Assembly (NCBI GenBank): GCA_020160755.1
Contig: JAIUPN010000006.1
Coordinates: forward strand, 62,001 to 126,000
Direction: 5' to 3'
Source: Pseudomonadota bacterium
Lineage (GTDB): Bacteria; Pseudomonadota; Alphaproteobacteria; Sphingomonadales; Sphingomonadaceae
Length of the DNA stretch: 64,000 bases
This document shows, in pieces, positions 38,896-48,527 of the stretch (its first letter is position 1; every line of letters begins with the position of its first letter). The notes under the pieces were generated by a model. The model was not told where the DNA came from. It made no database searches and saw only the letters and a program-made list of their open reading frames with translations. Position numbers and translations under genes: made by a program.

Positions 38896-40779
38896 ATGAC
38901 CCTCACCCCGCAATGGCTGGACGAATTGCGTTCGCGCATCACACTGTCGACGCTCATCGGGCGGACGGTGAAGGTCACACGCGCCGGTCGCGAGTATAAG
39001 GCCTGCTGCCCCTTCCATAACGAGAAGACGCCCAGCTTCACGATCAACGACGAGAAGGGTTTCTACCACTGTTTCGGTTGCTCGGCGCATGGCGACGCGA
39101 TCCGCTGGATGACCGACCAGCGCGGGCTGTCGTTCATGGACGCCGTGAAGGAACTCGCCGCCGAGGCCGGGATGGAGGTCCCCGCCGCCGATCCACGCGC
39201 GGCGAAGAAGGCCGAGGAGGCGGCGAGCCTGCGCGATGTCGTGCAGGCCGCGGCCGACTGGTTCACGCAGCAGCTCGGCAGCAGCAACGGCGCCCCGGCG
39301 CGCGAATATCTGGCGAAGCGCGGCATTTCGGAGGGCACGCGCAAGGCGTTCGGCTTCGGCCTCGCCCCCGAGAGCCGCAGCGCACTGAAAGAGGCGCTCA
39401 AGAAATTCCCGACCGCGATGCTGGTGGAATCGGGGATGCTGATCGCGGTCGACGACAAGGAACCCTACGACCGCTTTCGCGGGCGCCTGATGATCCCGAT
39501 CCGCGACGCACGCGGGCGCGTGATCGCCTTTGGCGGGCGGATTTTGGGCGACGGCGAGCCCAAATATCTGAACTCGCCCGACACGCCGCTCTTCGACAAG
39601 GGGCGCGTCCTCTATAATCTCGACAAGGCGTCACCCGCGTCGCGGCAGACGAACCGGATCATCGTCGTCGAAGGCTATATGGATGTCATCGCGCTCGCCG
39701 AGGCGGGGATCGCCGATGCGGTCGCGCCGCTCGGCACCGCGCTGACCGAGGCTCAGCTCGGGCTGATCTGGCGGATGGTACCGGTGCCGGTGCTCTGCTT
39801 CGACGGCGATGCCGCGGGACAGAAGGCCGCGATGCGCGCCGCGATGCGCGCCCTCCCCCTGCTCCGCCCCGGCTTCAGCCTGGCCTTCGCGACGCTGCCC
39901 GCCGGTCAGGACCCGGACGACATCGCGCGCGCGCGCGGCGCCGCGGGCTTCAACGCGATCCTCGAAGAGACGCAGCCGCTCGTCGAGCGCCTCTGGGCGC
40001 ATGAGGTCGCGGCGGGGCCGCTTGCGACCCCCGAAGAACGCGCTGCGCTCAAAACCCGCCTGCTCGCCCACGCCGACGCGATCGAGGATGCCGACGTCCG
40101 CCACCATTATCGCGAAGCGTTCCGCGAGCGGCTCGATACGCTGTTCGCGCGCAAGCAGCCCGAGCGTGCGCAGCGCCAGCCGTGGACACCGAACCCGCCG
40201 CGTGGAGGCGGCAATCGCCGCTTCGGCCCCGATCCGCGATTGCAACCTCCGGCCGACGAGACGCGTTCCATCGGGCAGGCCGGAATTTCGGCGCCTTATG
40301 TCGCGGCACTGATCGGCGGACTGCTGCGCTTTCCCGAAGCGCTGCGGCGCAACGAGGAGGCGCTGACGCGGCTCCCGGTAAGCGATTCCGGCGACGCCGA
40401 ACTGCTCGGCCTAATGCTTGACAGCGCAATGCGTCAGGAAGGGCTTGATTGCGAGGGGTTGCTTGCCATATTGGAGCCAATGAAAGTGTATAATAGGGCG
40501 ACGACATTGCTCAGAGCCGACGGAATGCACTTCTCGTTCAATCGCAGGCTTGAAGGCGAAGAGGTTGATGCAGCACGGGAAACCGCACTGCGCGACCTTG
40601 ACGAATATATCGGCGTGCTGGTCACCCAGCCCGAAATCCGTACCCGGCTTGCCGAAGCCACCGCGGATTTTCAGCGCACGATGGACGACGAAGGCCTGGC
40701 GCGTCAGCAAAAGCTGCGCGCGATGGACGAGGAACTGACCCGCCGACTGGCCGCGCTGTCCGAGAGCAGCAGCCAGTGA
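38896..40779 (+). CDS. dnaG: DNA primase
   Basis: A 627-aa primase. The CHC2 zinc finger uses Cys38, His41, Cys59 and Cys62 (CPFHNEKTPSF and YHCFGC). The Toprim catalytic core follows, with VVEGYMDVIALAEAG (Glu) and CFDGDAAGQKAA (DxD-like). A C-terminal DnaB-interacting region ends the protein. It lays the RNA primers for DNA replication. It sits just upstream of rpoD, as in many Proteobacteria. The stretch 40410-40580 near the 3' end is less GC-rich and has codons unlike the rest, and near-consensus promoter hexamers are in it. Confidence 0.97.
   Translation: MTLTPQWLDELRSRITLSTLIGRTVKVTRAGREYKACCPFHNEKTPSFTINDEKGFYHCFGCSAHGDAIRWMTDQRGLSFMDAVKELAAEAGMEVPAADPRAAKKAEEAASLRDVVQAAADWFTQQLGSSNGAPAREYLAKRGISEGTRKAFGFGLAPESRSALKEALKKFPTAMLVESGMLIAVDDKEPYDRFRGRLMIPIRDARGRVIAFGGRILGDGEPKYLNSPDTPLFDKGRVLYNLDKASPASRQTNRIIVVEGYMDVIALAEAGIADAVAPLGTALTEAQLGLIWRMVPVPVLCFDGDAAGQKAAMRAAMRALPLLRPGFSLAFATLPAGQDPDDIARARGAAGFNAILEETQPLVERLWAHEVAAGPLATPEERAALKTRLLAHADAIEDADVRHHYREAFRERLDTLFARKQPERAQRQPWTPNPPRGGGNRRFGPDPRLQPPADETRSIGQAGISAPYVAALIGGLLRFPEALRRNEEALTRLPVSDSGDAELLGLMLDSAMRQEGLDCEGLLAILEPMKVYNRATTLLRADGMHFSFNRRLEGEEVDAARETALRDLDEYIGVLVTQPEIRTRLAEATADFQRTMDDEGLARQQKLRAMDEELTRRLAALSESSSQ
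40418..40494 (+). promoter_or_regulatory. possible internal promoter for rpoD within dnaG
   Basis: In this GC-poor patch there is TTGACA at 40418-40423 and TATAAT at 40489-40494, but they are not properly paired. The nearest -35 to the TATAAT is TTGCCA (40463-40468), 20 bases away. A heat-shock-like pair CTTGATT (40444-40450), 15 bases, CCATATT (40466-40472) is also present. E. coli has a heat-shock promoter for rpoD inside dnaG, so the position is meaningful, but the match is imperfect. Confidence 0.3.
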
Positions 40780-40811
40780 AGACAACTTATTGCCCCTAGG
40801 CAGGAACAAAT

Positions 40812-42833
<2,022 letters not shown>

Positions 42834-42859
42834 GCCCTTCGGGTCTTCCGGACATCAGA

Positions 42860-42892
42860 CACCCCGCCCTGACCGGCGGGGTGTTTTGTTTT
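42860..42892 (+). terminator. Rho-independent terminator of the yqeY-dnaG-rpoD operon
   Basis: CACCCCGCC (42860-42868) pairs perfectly with GGCGGGGTG (42875-42883) around a six-base loop, followed by TTTTGTTTT. Lies 26 bases after the rpoD stop. Confidence 0.95.
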
Positions 42893-43208
42893 GCGCTTTC
42901 GATCAAAGCGTTGCCCGAATGCTGCACCGCACAATTATTTGCCCCACCTTCTTTAAATCTTCACATCGTTGTCCCAGATAGCCCTCGTCATCGGTGCGGC
43001 AGCCTTCATGATCGGTTCAGGCGCCACCCGCCAGATGGCGAATATTCCCACTCGATGGGAACGAATTCAGGATCAAGGGCAGGCCGCAAAGCGCGGTCAA
43101 AACGAAAAAGCCCGGAATTTGGCGAGACTGCACAAACTGGCACGGCCTTTGCGATGCATTCGGCATCGGCGCGGGGCAGTGCTCGCAGCCCAAGGGAAAG
43201 ACAAAAAA
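42893..43208. other. 316-bp gap between rpoD terminator and pspC-like gene
   Basis: No convincing gene is present; a frame could be extended leftward from the pspC-like gene but lacks start signals and family sequence. The gap holds a sigma-54 promoter (43138-43152) and upstream DNA of about 240 bases, enough for enhancer sites. An imperfect palindrome, ATTCCCACTCGATGGGAA, is at 43045-43062. Confidence 0.5.
43138..43152 (+). promoter_or_regulatory. sigma-54 (RpoN) promoter
   Basis: TGGCACG (43138-43144), four bases, TTGC (43149-43152) matches the -24/-12 consensus TGGCACG-N4-TTGC exactly. Transcription would start at about 43164, 45 bases before the pspC-like start codon. Psp genes are known RpoN targets in enterobacteria, which supports the call. 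Confidence 0.85.
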
Positions 43209-43505
43209 ATGGACAACGAAACCACCAACCTCTTCCGCCGCCGCGACACCTTTTTCGGTATCTGCGAGGCTGTGGGCCAGGATTTCGGCTTCAACCCGCT
43301 GTATCTCCGCCTGGCATTCATCGCCCCGCTCTTCTTCTTCCCCATCCAGACTTTCGCAGCCTATTTCGGCCTCGGCATCGTGGTGCTCGCATCGCGCCTG
43401 ATCTTCCCGGCGAAAACCGCCGCGACCGCCCAACCAGTGCTGAGCGCGACCGAAAATTCCGCACCGCAGGCCGACAAGGCCGAAGACCTCGCGCTCGCAG
43501 CATAA
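43209..43505 (+). CDS. PspC-domain membrane protein
   Basis: A 98-aa protein (from ATG 43209, after GGGAAAG). The PspC domain is seen in LFRRRDTFFGICEAVGQDFG, NPLYLRLAFIAPLFFFP and AAYFGLGIVVLASRLIFPAK: a short N-terminal basic segment and two closely packed hydrophobic stretches. The C-terminal 30 residues are hydrophilic and low-complexity. PspC proteins help sense loss of membrane integrity in the phage-shock response. It stands alone here, without pspA, pspB or pspF in the window, yet has a consensus sigma-54 promoter. A longer frame beginning at 42969 exists, but the extra part has no domain and would overlap the promoter. Confidence 0.85.
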   Translation: MDNETTNLFRRRDTFFGICEAVGQDFGFNPLYLRLAFIAPLFFFPIQTFAAYFGLGIVVLASRLIFPAKTAATAQPVLSATENSAPQADKAEDLALAA

Positions 43506-43513
43506 CCGGGACC

Positions 43514-43544
43514 GGCAGGACACCCTTTCCCTGAAGGTCCTGCC
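43514..43544 (+). other. inverted repeat after the pspC-like gene
   Basis: GGCAGGAC (43514-43521) and GTCCTGCC (43537-43544) are perfectly complementary with a 15-base loop, nine bases past the stop codon. No U tract follows. Probably a 3'-end hairpin. Confidence 0.55.
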
Positions 43545-43578
43545 ATCCCCCCGCCCTTTTGGCGCCCCGGCGTCAGGA

Positions 43579-43616
43579 AGGGGTCGGCAAGCTCTCCCCG
43601 GTGCTTGCCGGCCCCT
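43579..43616. other. long stable hairpin between pspC-like gene and 43771
   Basis: AGGGGTCGGCAAGC (43579-43592) pairs over 14 positions with GCTTGCCGGCCCCT (43603-43616), with one G-U pair and a ten-base loop. There is no T run after it, so a classical terminator is not assured; it may act with Rho or protect RNA. Confidence 0.6.
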
Positions 43617-43770
43617 ATGCTTTCCCCCTCCACTGTCCCTGACTGGAACAGGATGCGGTGCAAATCGGCCGCCGCTTATAAACGCGACGTTTACGACGTT
43701 GCCCTATGACTGATCGCTGCAATTCCATCGGCTTGGGTCTCGCACGACCCGCCGCAGCGAGGATCAAGCG

Positions 43771-44442
43771 TTGAGCCCATCGACCCAGCCCAAGGCACAG
43801 ACGCGCGGCGTCGCCGAACTGCTCGACTCGCTGGTTGCCAGCGACGGCACGGGCGCTCACCCGCACGTTCGTTCGGGCGCGCTGTCGAGCGGGCCCGAAG
43901 CGATGCGCAACCTTGCCGACGCCGTCCATTTCCTCTGCCTGCTCCACGGCCGTTATCCGGGCGTGATCGATAATGCCGCACGCAAGGCGGTCGACCCCGC
44001 TTCGCGCCAGTGGATGGACGAGGCGGCCGGAGCCTTCGCCGAGGAACGCGCCTTCCTGTCGAAGATCGCTTCGGCGGTCGGCCCCGTGCCGAGCACGCAG
44101 GGTCAGGCGCAATGCGAGGCAGCGGTCGCGGCGCAGCGCAAGGCGATCGACATGCTAGCCGAATCGGACCGCCAGGGCTGCGCCGTCGGCGCCGCGATCG
44201 CACTGACGCTCGACTGGCGGACGATCCGCGTCCTGCTCGATATCAGCGCGCAGCGACTCGACCTGACACCCCCGACCTGCACCCTGCCCGACCTCCGCGA
44301 AACCGCGCGGCTCGCCGCGACCGTCGCCGATACGCCCGCGGTCGAACGCGCGATGGTGTTCGGCGCGCAGCAGCTCATCGCGCAGCACGGCGGCCTGTGG
44401 GACCTGATGGCGGCGCGCGCCGCCAGCCGCACGCACCCCTGA
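43771..44442 (+). CDS. conserved-looking hypothetical helical protein
   Basis: A 223-aa protein starting at TTG 43771, which I do not assign to a family. It is soluble, with no signal peptide or membrane helix, and mainly helical. Recognisable stretches are TRGVAELLDSLVASDGTGAHPHVRSG near the N-terminus, LADAVHFLCLLHGRYPGVIDNAARKAV, AFAEERAFLSKIASAVGPVPSTQGQAQ, and VERAMVFGAQQLIAQHGGLWDLMAARAA at the end. Repeated acidic, Ala and Leu-rich helices and good codon bias favour a real gene. It is 95 bases upstream of the MoxR gene, but the MoxR palindrome separates them, so they may be separate units. Confidence 0.7.
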   Translation: MSPSTQPKAQTRGVAELLDSLVASDGTGAHPHVRSGALSSGPEAMRNLADAVHFLCLLHGRYPGVIDNAARKAVDPASRQWMDEAAGAFAEERAFLSKIASAVGPVPSTQGQAQCEAAVAAQRKAIDMLAESDRQGCAVGAAIALTLDWRTIRVLLDISAQRLDLTPPTCTLPDLRETARLAATVADTPAVERAMVFGAQQLIAQHGGLWDLMAARAASRTHP

Positions 44443-44508
44443 CTTCCCGTCAGCGGAGGGACATCGCTCCCTTCGGCTTGCACCCTCCCCCCGCTATCGC
44501 TATGCCCG

Positions 44509-44526
44509 CTTGACGTTCACGTTAAG
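44509..44526. promoter_or_regulatory. palindromic operator in front of the MoxR gene
   Basis: CTTGACGTTCACGTTAAG is an inverted repeat (CTTGACGT-TC-ACGTTAAG, one mismatch) ending 11 bases before the MoxR ATG. Nearly the same sequence lies upstream of the VWA gene at 48472-48489. It resembles the operators of LiuR-type MerR regulators; that is from memory and is an inference. Confidence 0.65.
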
Positions 44527-44537
44527 GGAAAGAGCCG

Positions 44538-45380
44538 ATGCGTTTCGAAGGCACCAGCGCCTATATCGCCACCGACGACCTGAAGGTCGCGGTCAACGCC
44601 GCAACGCTGCTGCGCCGCCCGCTGCTCGTGAAGGGCGAACCCGGCACCGGCAAGACCGTGCTGGCCGAGGAAATCGCCAAAGCCTTCGACGCGCCGCTCA
44701 TCACCTGGAACATCAAATCGACCACCAAGGCGCAACAGGGCCTCTACGAATATGATGCGGTTGCGCGCCTGCGTGACGGCCAGCTGGGCGAAGAGCGCGT
44801 CCACGACATCCGCAACTATATCCGCAAGGGCAAGTTGTGGGAGGCGTTCACCTCGCCCAAGCTCCCCGTGCTGCTGATCGACGAAATCGACAAGGCCGAC
44901 ATCGAATTCCCGAACGACCTGCTTCAGGAACTCGATCGCATGGCGTTCCACGTCTACGAGACCGACGAGACGGTGACTGCGAAGGAGCGCCCGATCGTCG
45001 TCATCACCTCGAACAATGAAAAGGAACTGCCCGACGCCTTTCTGCGCCGCTGTTTCTTCCACTATATCAAATTCCCCGACCGCGACACGATGGCCGAAAT
45101 CGTCGAGGTCCACTTTCCGGGCATCCAGAAGACGCTCGTCAGCCGCGCGATGGACATCTTCTACGAAGTGCGCGACGTCCCGGGGCTCAAGAAGAAGCCG
45201 TCGACGAGCGAGCTGATCGACTGGCTCAAGCTGCTCCTCAATGAGGATATGCCGCTCGAGGTCCTGCAAAACCGCGACGTCGGCAAGGCGATCCCGCCGC
45301 TCCATGGCGCCCTGCTCAAGAATGAGCAGGATGTGATGCTGTTCGAAAAGCTCGCCTTCATGGCGCGGCGTCAGGGGTAG
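44538..45380 (+). CDS. MoxR-family AAA+ ATPase
   Basis: A 280-aa AAA+ protein of the MoxR/AAA_5 type: Walker A GEPGTGKT (residues 33-40), Walker B LLIDEIDKAD, sensor 1 VITSNNEKELPDAFLRRC. These ATPases act as chaperones that remodel or insert cofactors into client complexes, usually together with a VWA-domain protein. The fitting VWA partner is encoded 3.1 kb downstream at 48528-49706, and both genes carry the same palindrome. The GGGAAAG ribosome site overlaps the end of the palindrome, so a bound regulator would also block translation. The client protein is not in the window. Confidence 0.93.
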   Translation: MRFEGTSAYIATDDLKVAVNAATLLRRPLLVKGEPGTGKTVLAEEIAKAFDAPLITWNIKSTTKAQQGLYEYDAVARLRDGQLGEERVHDIRNYIRKGKLWEAFTSPKLPVLLIDEIDKADIEFPNDLLQELDRMAFHVYETDETVTAKERPIVVITSNNEKELPDAFLRRCFFHYIKFPDRDTMAEIVEVHFPGIQKTLVSRAMDIFYEVRDVPGLKKKPSTSELIDWLKLLLNEDMPLEVLQNRDVGKAIPPLHGALLKNEQDVMLFEKLAFMARRQG

Positions 45381-45384
45381 ATCC

Positions 45385-45810
45385 GTGTCCGCGACGGGCC
45401 AATGCCTTTGCGGCGTGGTGAAAATCGCAGTCGAGGGCGATGCCCTTGGCGCGCGAACATGCTGGTGCCGGACATGCCAGAAATTCGGCGGCGGCAACGG
45501 GACGACCAACGCCTTCTTCCGCGATGAAGCCGTCACGACCGATGGCGAACTGAGTTGGTATGAAAATGTCGCGGATAGCGGCAATGTCACGCGGCGTGCC
45601 TTTTGCGCCGAATGCGGATCACATGTCTTTACCATGGGGTCGGGCGCACCGGGGTTCCGCGGCGTGCGCGTCAGCATGTTCGACGACAGCAACGCCTTTC
45701 CGCCGCAAGCCGTCATCTGGACCGACAGCGCGCCCGGCTGGGCCGCTCTGGACCCGGCGCTGCCGCATTTCCCAAAGGCTCCGCCTCCGCCGCCGCAACA
45801 GGATCGTTAG
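45385..45810 (+). CDS. GFA/Mss4-fold zinc protein (formaldehyde-activating enzyme family)
   Basis: A 141-aa protein from GTG 45385, four bases after the MoxR stop. It has the GFA-family zinc cysteines: CLCGVVK near residue 7, CWCRTCQK (about 26-33) and CAECGSHVF (about 74-82), and the family phrase GGGNGTTNAFF. GFA proteins bind zinc and some bind glutathione-formaldehyde adducts, but most members have no known activity, so I keep the label general. It is likely co-transcribed with MoxR. A proline-rich tail (PKAPPPPPQQ) closes the protein. Confidence 0.87.
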   Translation: MSATGQCLCGVVKIAVEGDALGARTCWCRTCQKFGGGNGTTNAFFRDEAVTTDGELSWYENVADSGNVTRRAFCAECGSHVFTMGSGAPGFRGVRVSMFDDSNAFPPQAVIWTDSAPGWAALDPALPHFPKAPPPPPQQDR

Positions 45811-45868
45811 CCCCGACGACGAACGCCGATGGGCATTTCGACCTCGCTCGATGCAAACGGAATACGGC

Positions 45869-47266
45869 TTATAGCTGGTACGCCACCTCGACGTCGCCCC
45901 AGCGGCGGCCGTTGATCACCGCGGGCATATAGACGTTGCGCACGGTCACATAATTGATGCCGTCGCCTTCCTGGCGATAGACCGTCATGAAGAAGGGCGC
46001 GGTGCTGCGTTTCGCCGCAGCGTCGGTCGCATCATAGAGGATGCGGCCGTTGCGGCAGTGCGCGGTGTCATGCTCAAGGTCGCCGGTCGGGGCACGCGAG
46101 CAATCGCTGATATGCGTCGGCAGGAAGCCGTTCATGTCGCCCGCCGAGGACATTTTGATCTCCGGATGCTGGGCGACGATGCGATCGAACAGCGGGCGCC
46201 AGTGCATGTCGGCCCAGTCGCATAATGTGGTGCGGAAGCGTTCGGGGTTCGAACCCGGCACGCGGACATAGTCCGTATCGAAAATCTGCTCCATCGACAG
46301 CTCGCCGTGCGCGACGGCGCGTTCGGCCAGCCCGACAAATTCGTCGCGCACGCGCGCGGCCAGTTCGACGATCGCCGAATCCTGCGGGCTGACGCCCGCC
46401 GAAATGACCGCGTTGAACATGCGGTTCGACACATGCTCCATCGACAGGATCGAATCGCGCGTGCCGACGAGCGTCGAACTATTGTCGCGCACCGAGGTCA
46501 CGACGCTGTCGAGCGCCTCGCGAACCTTGGCGCCGTTCGCATGGACCATCGCGCTCGACTGCGCGATGCGGTCGCTCTGGTCGTCGAGCAGCGCGACGAG
46601 GTGCGTCGCGTCGTGGAGCGCGTCGGTGATCGTTTCGAACTGCGCCTCGGCGCGGCTCGACTGTTCGACCCCCGACTGAATCTCGGCGACCAGTCCGCTC
46701 GCCTCGGTCGCAAGGCTGCCGATGCTGCGACGGATTTCATCGGTCGCGCCGCGGGTATTCTGCGCCAGCTTCTTCACTTCGGCGGCGACGACGGCAAAAG
46801 TGCGGCCGGCGTCGCCCGCGCGCTCGGCCTCGATCGCCGCATTGAGCGCGAGCATGTTGGTCGTCTTGGCAATCGACTCGATCGACTGGCTGACCTGCTG
46901 CACCTGCTCCATCACCGCGGCAAAATTGGTCACATGCGCGCCGAGCCGCGCGATCAGGTCGATCACCGAACGGAACTCGCTAACTGCAGCGTTGACGCGC
47001 TCGGCACCACTGTCGAGCTGTTCGCACGCGCGCGCGGAGAGCAATTTCGCCTCGTCGGTCGAATCGGCAATCTGGCGCTGATCGGCCTCGAGGCTCACGA
47101 CATATTCTTCGAGCCGGCCGAGTTCGCCGATCTGCCGGTCCATCTGGTCGGTCGCGCGCTTGATCCGCCCCGCGGCATCGCTGCACCCAACGGCCAGCTC
47201 GCCGCAGTCGCTCGCAACCGACTGGTCGAGGATCGGCGCCGCCGGATTGATCGGATCATATTTCAT
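45869..47266 (-). CDS. soluble methyl-accepting-chemotaxis-type transducer with C-terminal sensor-like domain
   Basis: A 465-aa protein when started at the ATG at 47266 (MKYDPINP); a start 15 codons upstream (47311) is possible. There is no membrane helix. The signalling region (about 110-200) contains [41 protein letters not shown], spanning the MCP tip. The C-terminal part (about 320-465) has [33 protein letters not shown] and SFFMT-like PFFMTVYRQ, and resembles the extra sensor domain found at the C-terminus of some transducers. It would couple a cytoplasmic cue to CheA. No other chemotaxis gene is near, so its partners lie elsewhere. Confidence 0.85.
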   Translation of the reverse strand: MKYDPINPAAPILDQSVASDCGELAVGCSDAAGRIKRATDQMDRQIGELGRLEEYVVSLEADQRQIADSTDEAKLLSARACEQLDSGAERVNAAVSEFRSVIDLIARLGAHVTNFAAVMEQVQQVSQSIESIAKTTNMLALNAAIEAERAGDAGRTFAVVAAEVKKLAQNTRGATDEIRRSIGSLATEASGLVAEIQSGVEQSSRAEAQFETITDALHDATHLVALLDDQSDRIAQSSAMVHANGAKVREALDSVVTSVRDNSSTLVGTRDSILSMEHVSNRMFNAVISAGVSPQDSAIVELAARVRDEFVGLAERAVAHGELSMEQIFDTDYVRVPGSNPERFRTTLCDWADMHWRPLFDRIVAQHPEIKMSSAGDMNGFLPTHISDCSRAPTGDLEHDTAHCRNGRILYDATDAAAKRSTAPFFMTVYRQEGDGINYVTVRNVYMPAVINGRRWGDVEVAYQL

Positions 47267-47426
47267 TGGTTTGCCCGCGTCCCTGAATGATCGAGGAGAT
47301 ATGCCGGACATTGGTTAACGGCGCGTCAATATCGCGGCCCGGTCGCGGGCGTCGAAGGCACATTGCACGCCCGCCGCCAACGCGTTACGCCTTCGGGCAG
47401 ACGATCGATGCAGCGGGGGAGATATC

Positions 47427-48440
47427 ATGCGTCCTTGGCCGGTTCTGGCGGCGGTCGCCGCTACATTCGCGCTGCCCGCCGGAGCACAGGAAATGGTCGG
47501 CGGCCATCGCATCATCCGCACCGCGGACCCCGCGATCTGGTCGGGCAGCGAAACGAGCGGGCCGATCACCCATATCGCGACAGGCACGGCCTTTCCCGAG
47601 AGCATCGACGGATTTCAGCGCACCAGCCTGATGGCGGTGAACAATGGCAATGATGTCATGCTGCATTACCGGCTGAAGCGCGACCCCGCGTCGATCGAGG
47701 TATCGACGTTTCTGTTCCAGCGCGGCGCGCTTGCCGAACATCGGCTGAAGGGCGCGATCACCTCGCTGGGCTTTGGCCGCAAGGAGATGACCTTCCTGTG
47801 GGCCGACGGCCCCTTCGACATCGACGCGCCGCAAAAGCTTCGCGGTTACAAGGCGACCTACAAGGTGGGCATCGGCGCCGACACCCTGCTCGAATATCTC
47901 TATTTCATCGAATTGGGGACATGGACCGCGAAAGTTCGCGCGACGCTGCCTGCGTCGAAGGAACCCGCCGAGGAAGGGCAGATCGACGCCTTCGTCCGCG
48001 CGCTCCCCTGGGCGTCGATTTTGGCCGCCAACGGCGCTTGTGCCGGCTCGGCGTGCGATGGCGAGCGCGCGATGCCGTTCAACAATCATATGGCCGAGAT
48101 GTTCCTGACAAAGATCGTTGCGAGCGGTCAGGGCAAGGCGTTGCTGGGCGACGCGGCGGAGCCCGTCTATGCGCGCGAAGCGGGCGGCAAACGCTGGACG
48201 CTTTACCCGCTCGACGACAAGATAGCGCCGTTGTTCGCGGAGGCGTTCGGCCGGATTTCCGCGCGCGCGCCGCTCTACAGCCTGTCGTGGTCGGCGAAGA
48301 ATGAAAGCGGCGTTACCCGCTTCTTTGCCGGAAAGCCGAGCGAAGAAGCCTTTGCCGCAACGGTAGACGGCCTCGTCGCGCATCCCGAAACATCGGCTTT
48401 CATCGCACCGGCCGATGCGGCCGCCTACGCACCCGATTGA
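47427..48440 (+). CDS. exported hypothetical protein
   Basis: A 337-aa protein with a signal peptide (cleavage near PAGAQE, residue 21) and no later membrane helix, so it is periplasmic or secreted. I do not recognise a family. It has a beta-rich look: GGHRIIRTADPAIWSGSE, DVMLHYRLKRDPASIEVSTFLFQ, GFGRKEMTFLWADGPFDIDAP, LLEYLYFIELGTWTAKVRATLP, and a Cys pair in ANGACAGSACDGE. It is divergent from the transducer gene and lies 87 bases before the VWA gene, on the same strand. Its place between MoxR and VWA genes may mean a link, but this is only position. Confidence 0.75.
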   Translation: MRPWPVLAAVAATFALPAGAQEMVGGHRIIRTADPAIWSGSETSGPITHIATGTAFPESIDGFQRTSLMAVNNGNDVMLHYRLKRDPASIEVSTFLFQRGALAEHRLKGAITSLGFGRKEMTFLWADGPFDIDAPQKLRGYKATYKVGIGADTLLEYLYFIELGTWTAKVRATLPASKEPAEEGQIDAFVRALPWASILAANGACAGSACDGERAMPFNNHMAEMFLTKIVASGQGKALLGDAAEPVYAREAGGKRWTLYPLDDKIAPLFAEAFGRISARAPLYSLSWSAKNESGVTRFFAGKPSEEAFAATVDGLVAHPETSAFIAPADAAAYAPD

Positions 48441-48471
48441 CGTTCGGGTCGATAGTCATCAACCGGACCCG

Positions 48472-48489
48472 CTTTACGTTCACGTAAAG
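48472..48489. promoter_or_regulatory. perfect palindrome in front of the VWA gene
   Basis: CTTTACGTTCACGTAAAG is an 18-bp palindrome, CTTTACGT and ACGTAAAG around TC, ending 38 bases before the ATG. It matches the palindrome before the MoxR gene (44509-44526) in 15 of 18 bases. A half-site TTGACGTTC is also seen at 48438-48446. Confidence 0.75.
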
Positions 48490-48527
48490 TGATTGCACGC
48501 GCGGCGCGAACGCGATACGCCTGCCCC

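Noticed and set aside
42969..43208. An N-terminal extension of the pspC-like protein
   Set aside because: It would cover the sigma-54 promoter and has no domain. The ATG at 43209 with GGGAAAG gives a normal PspC protein.
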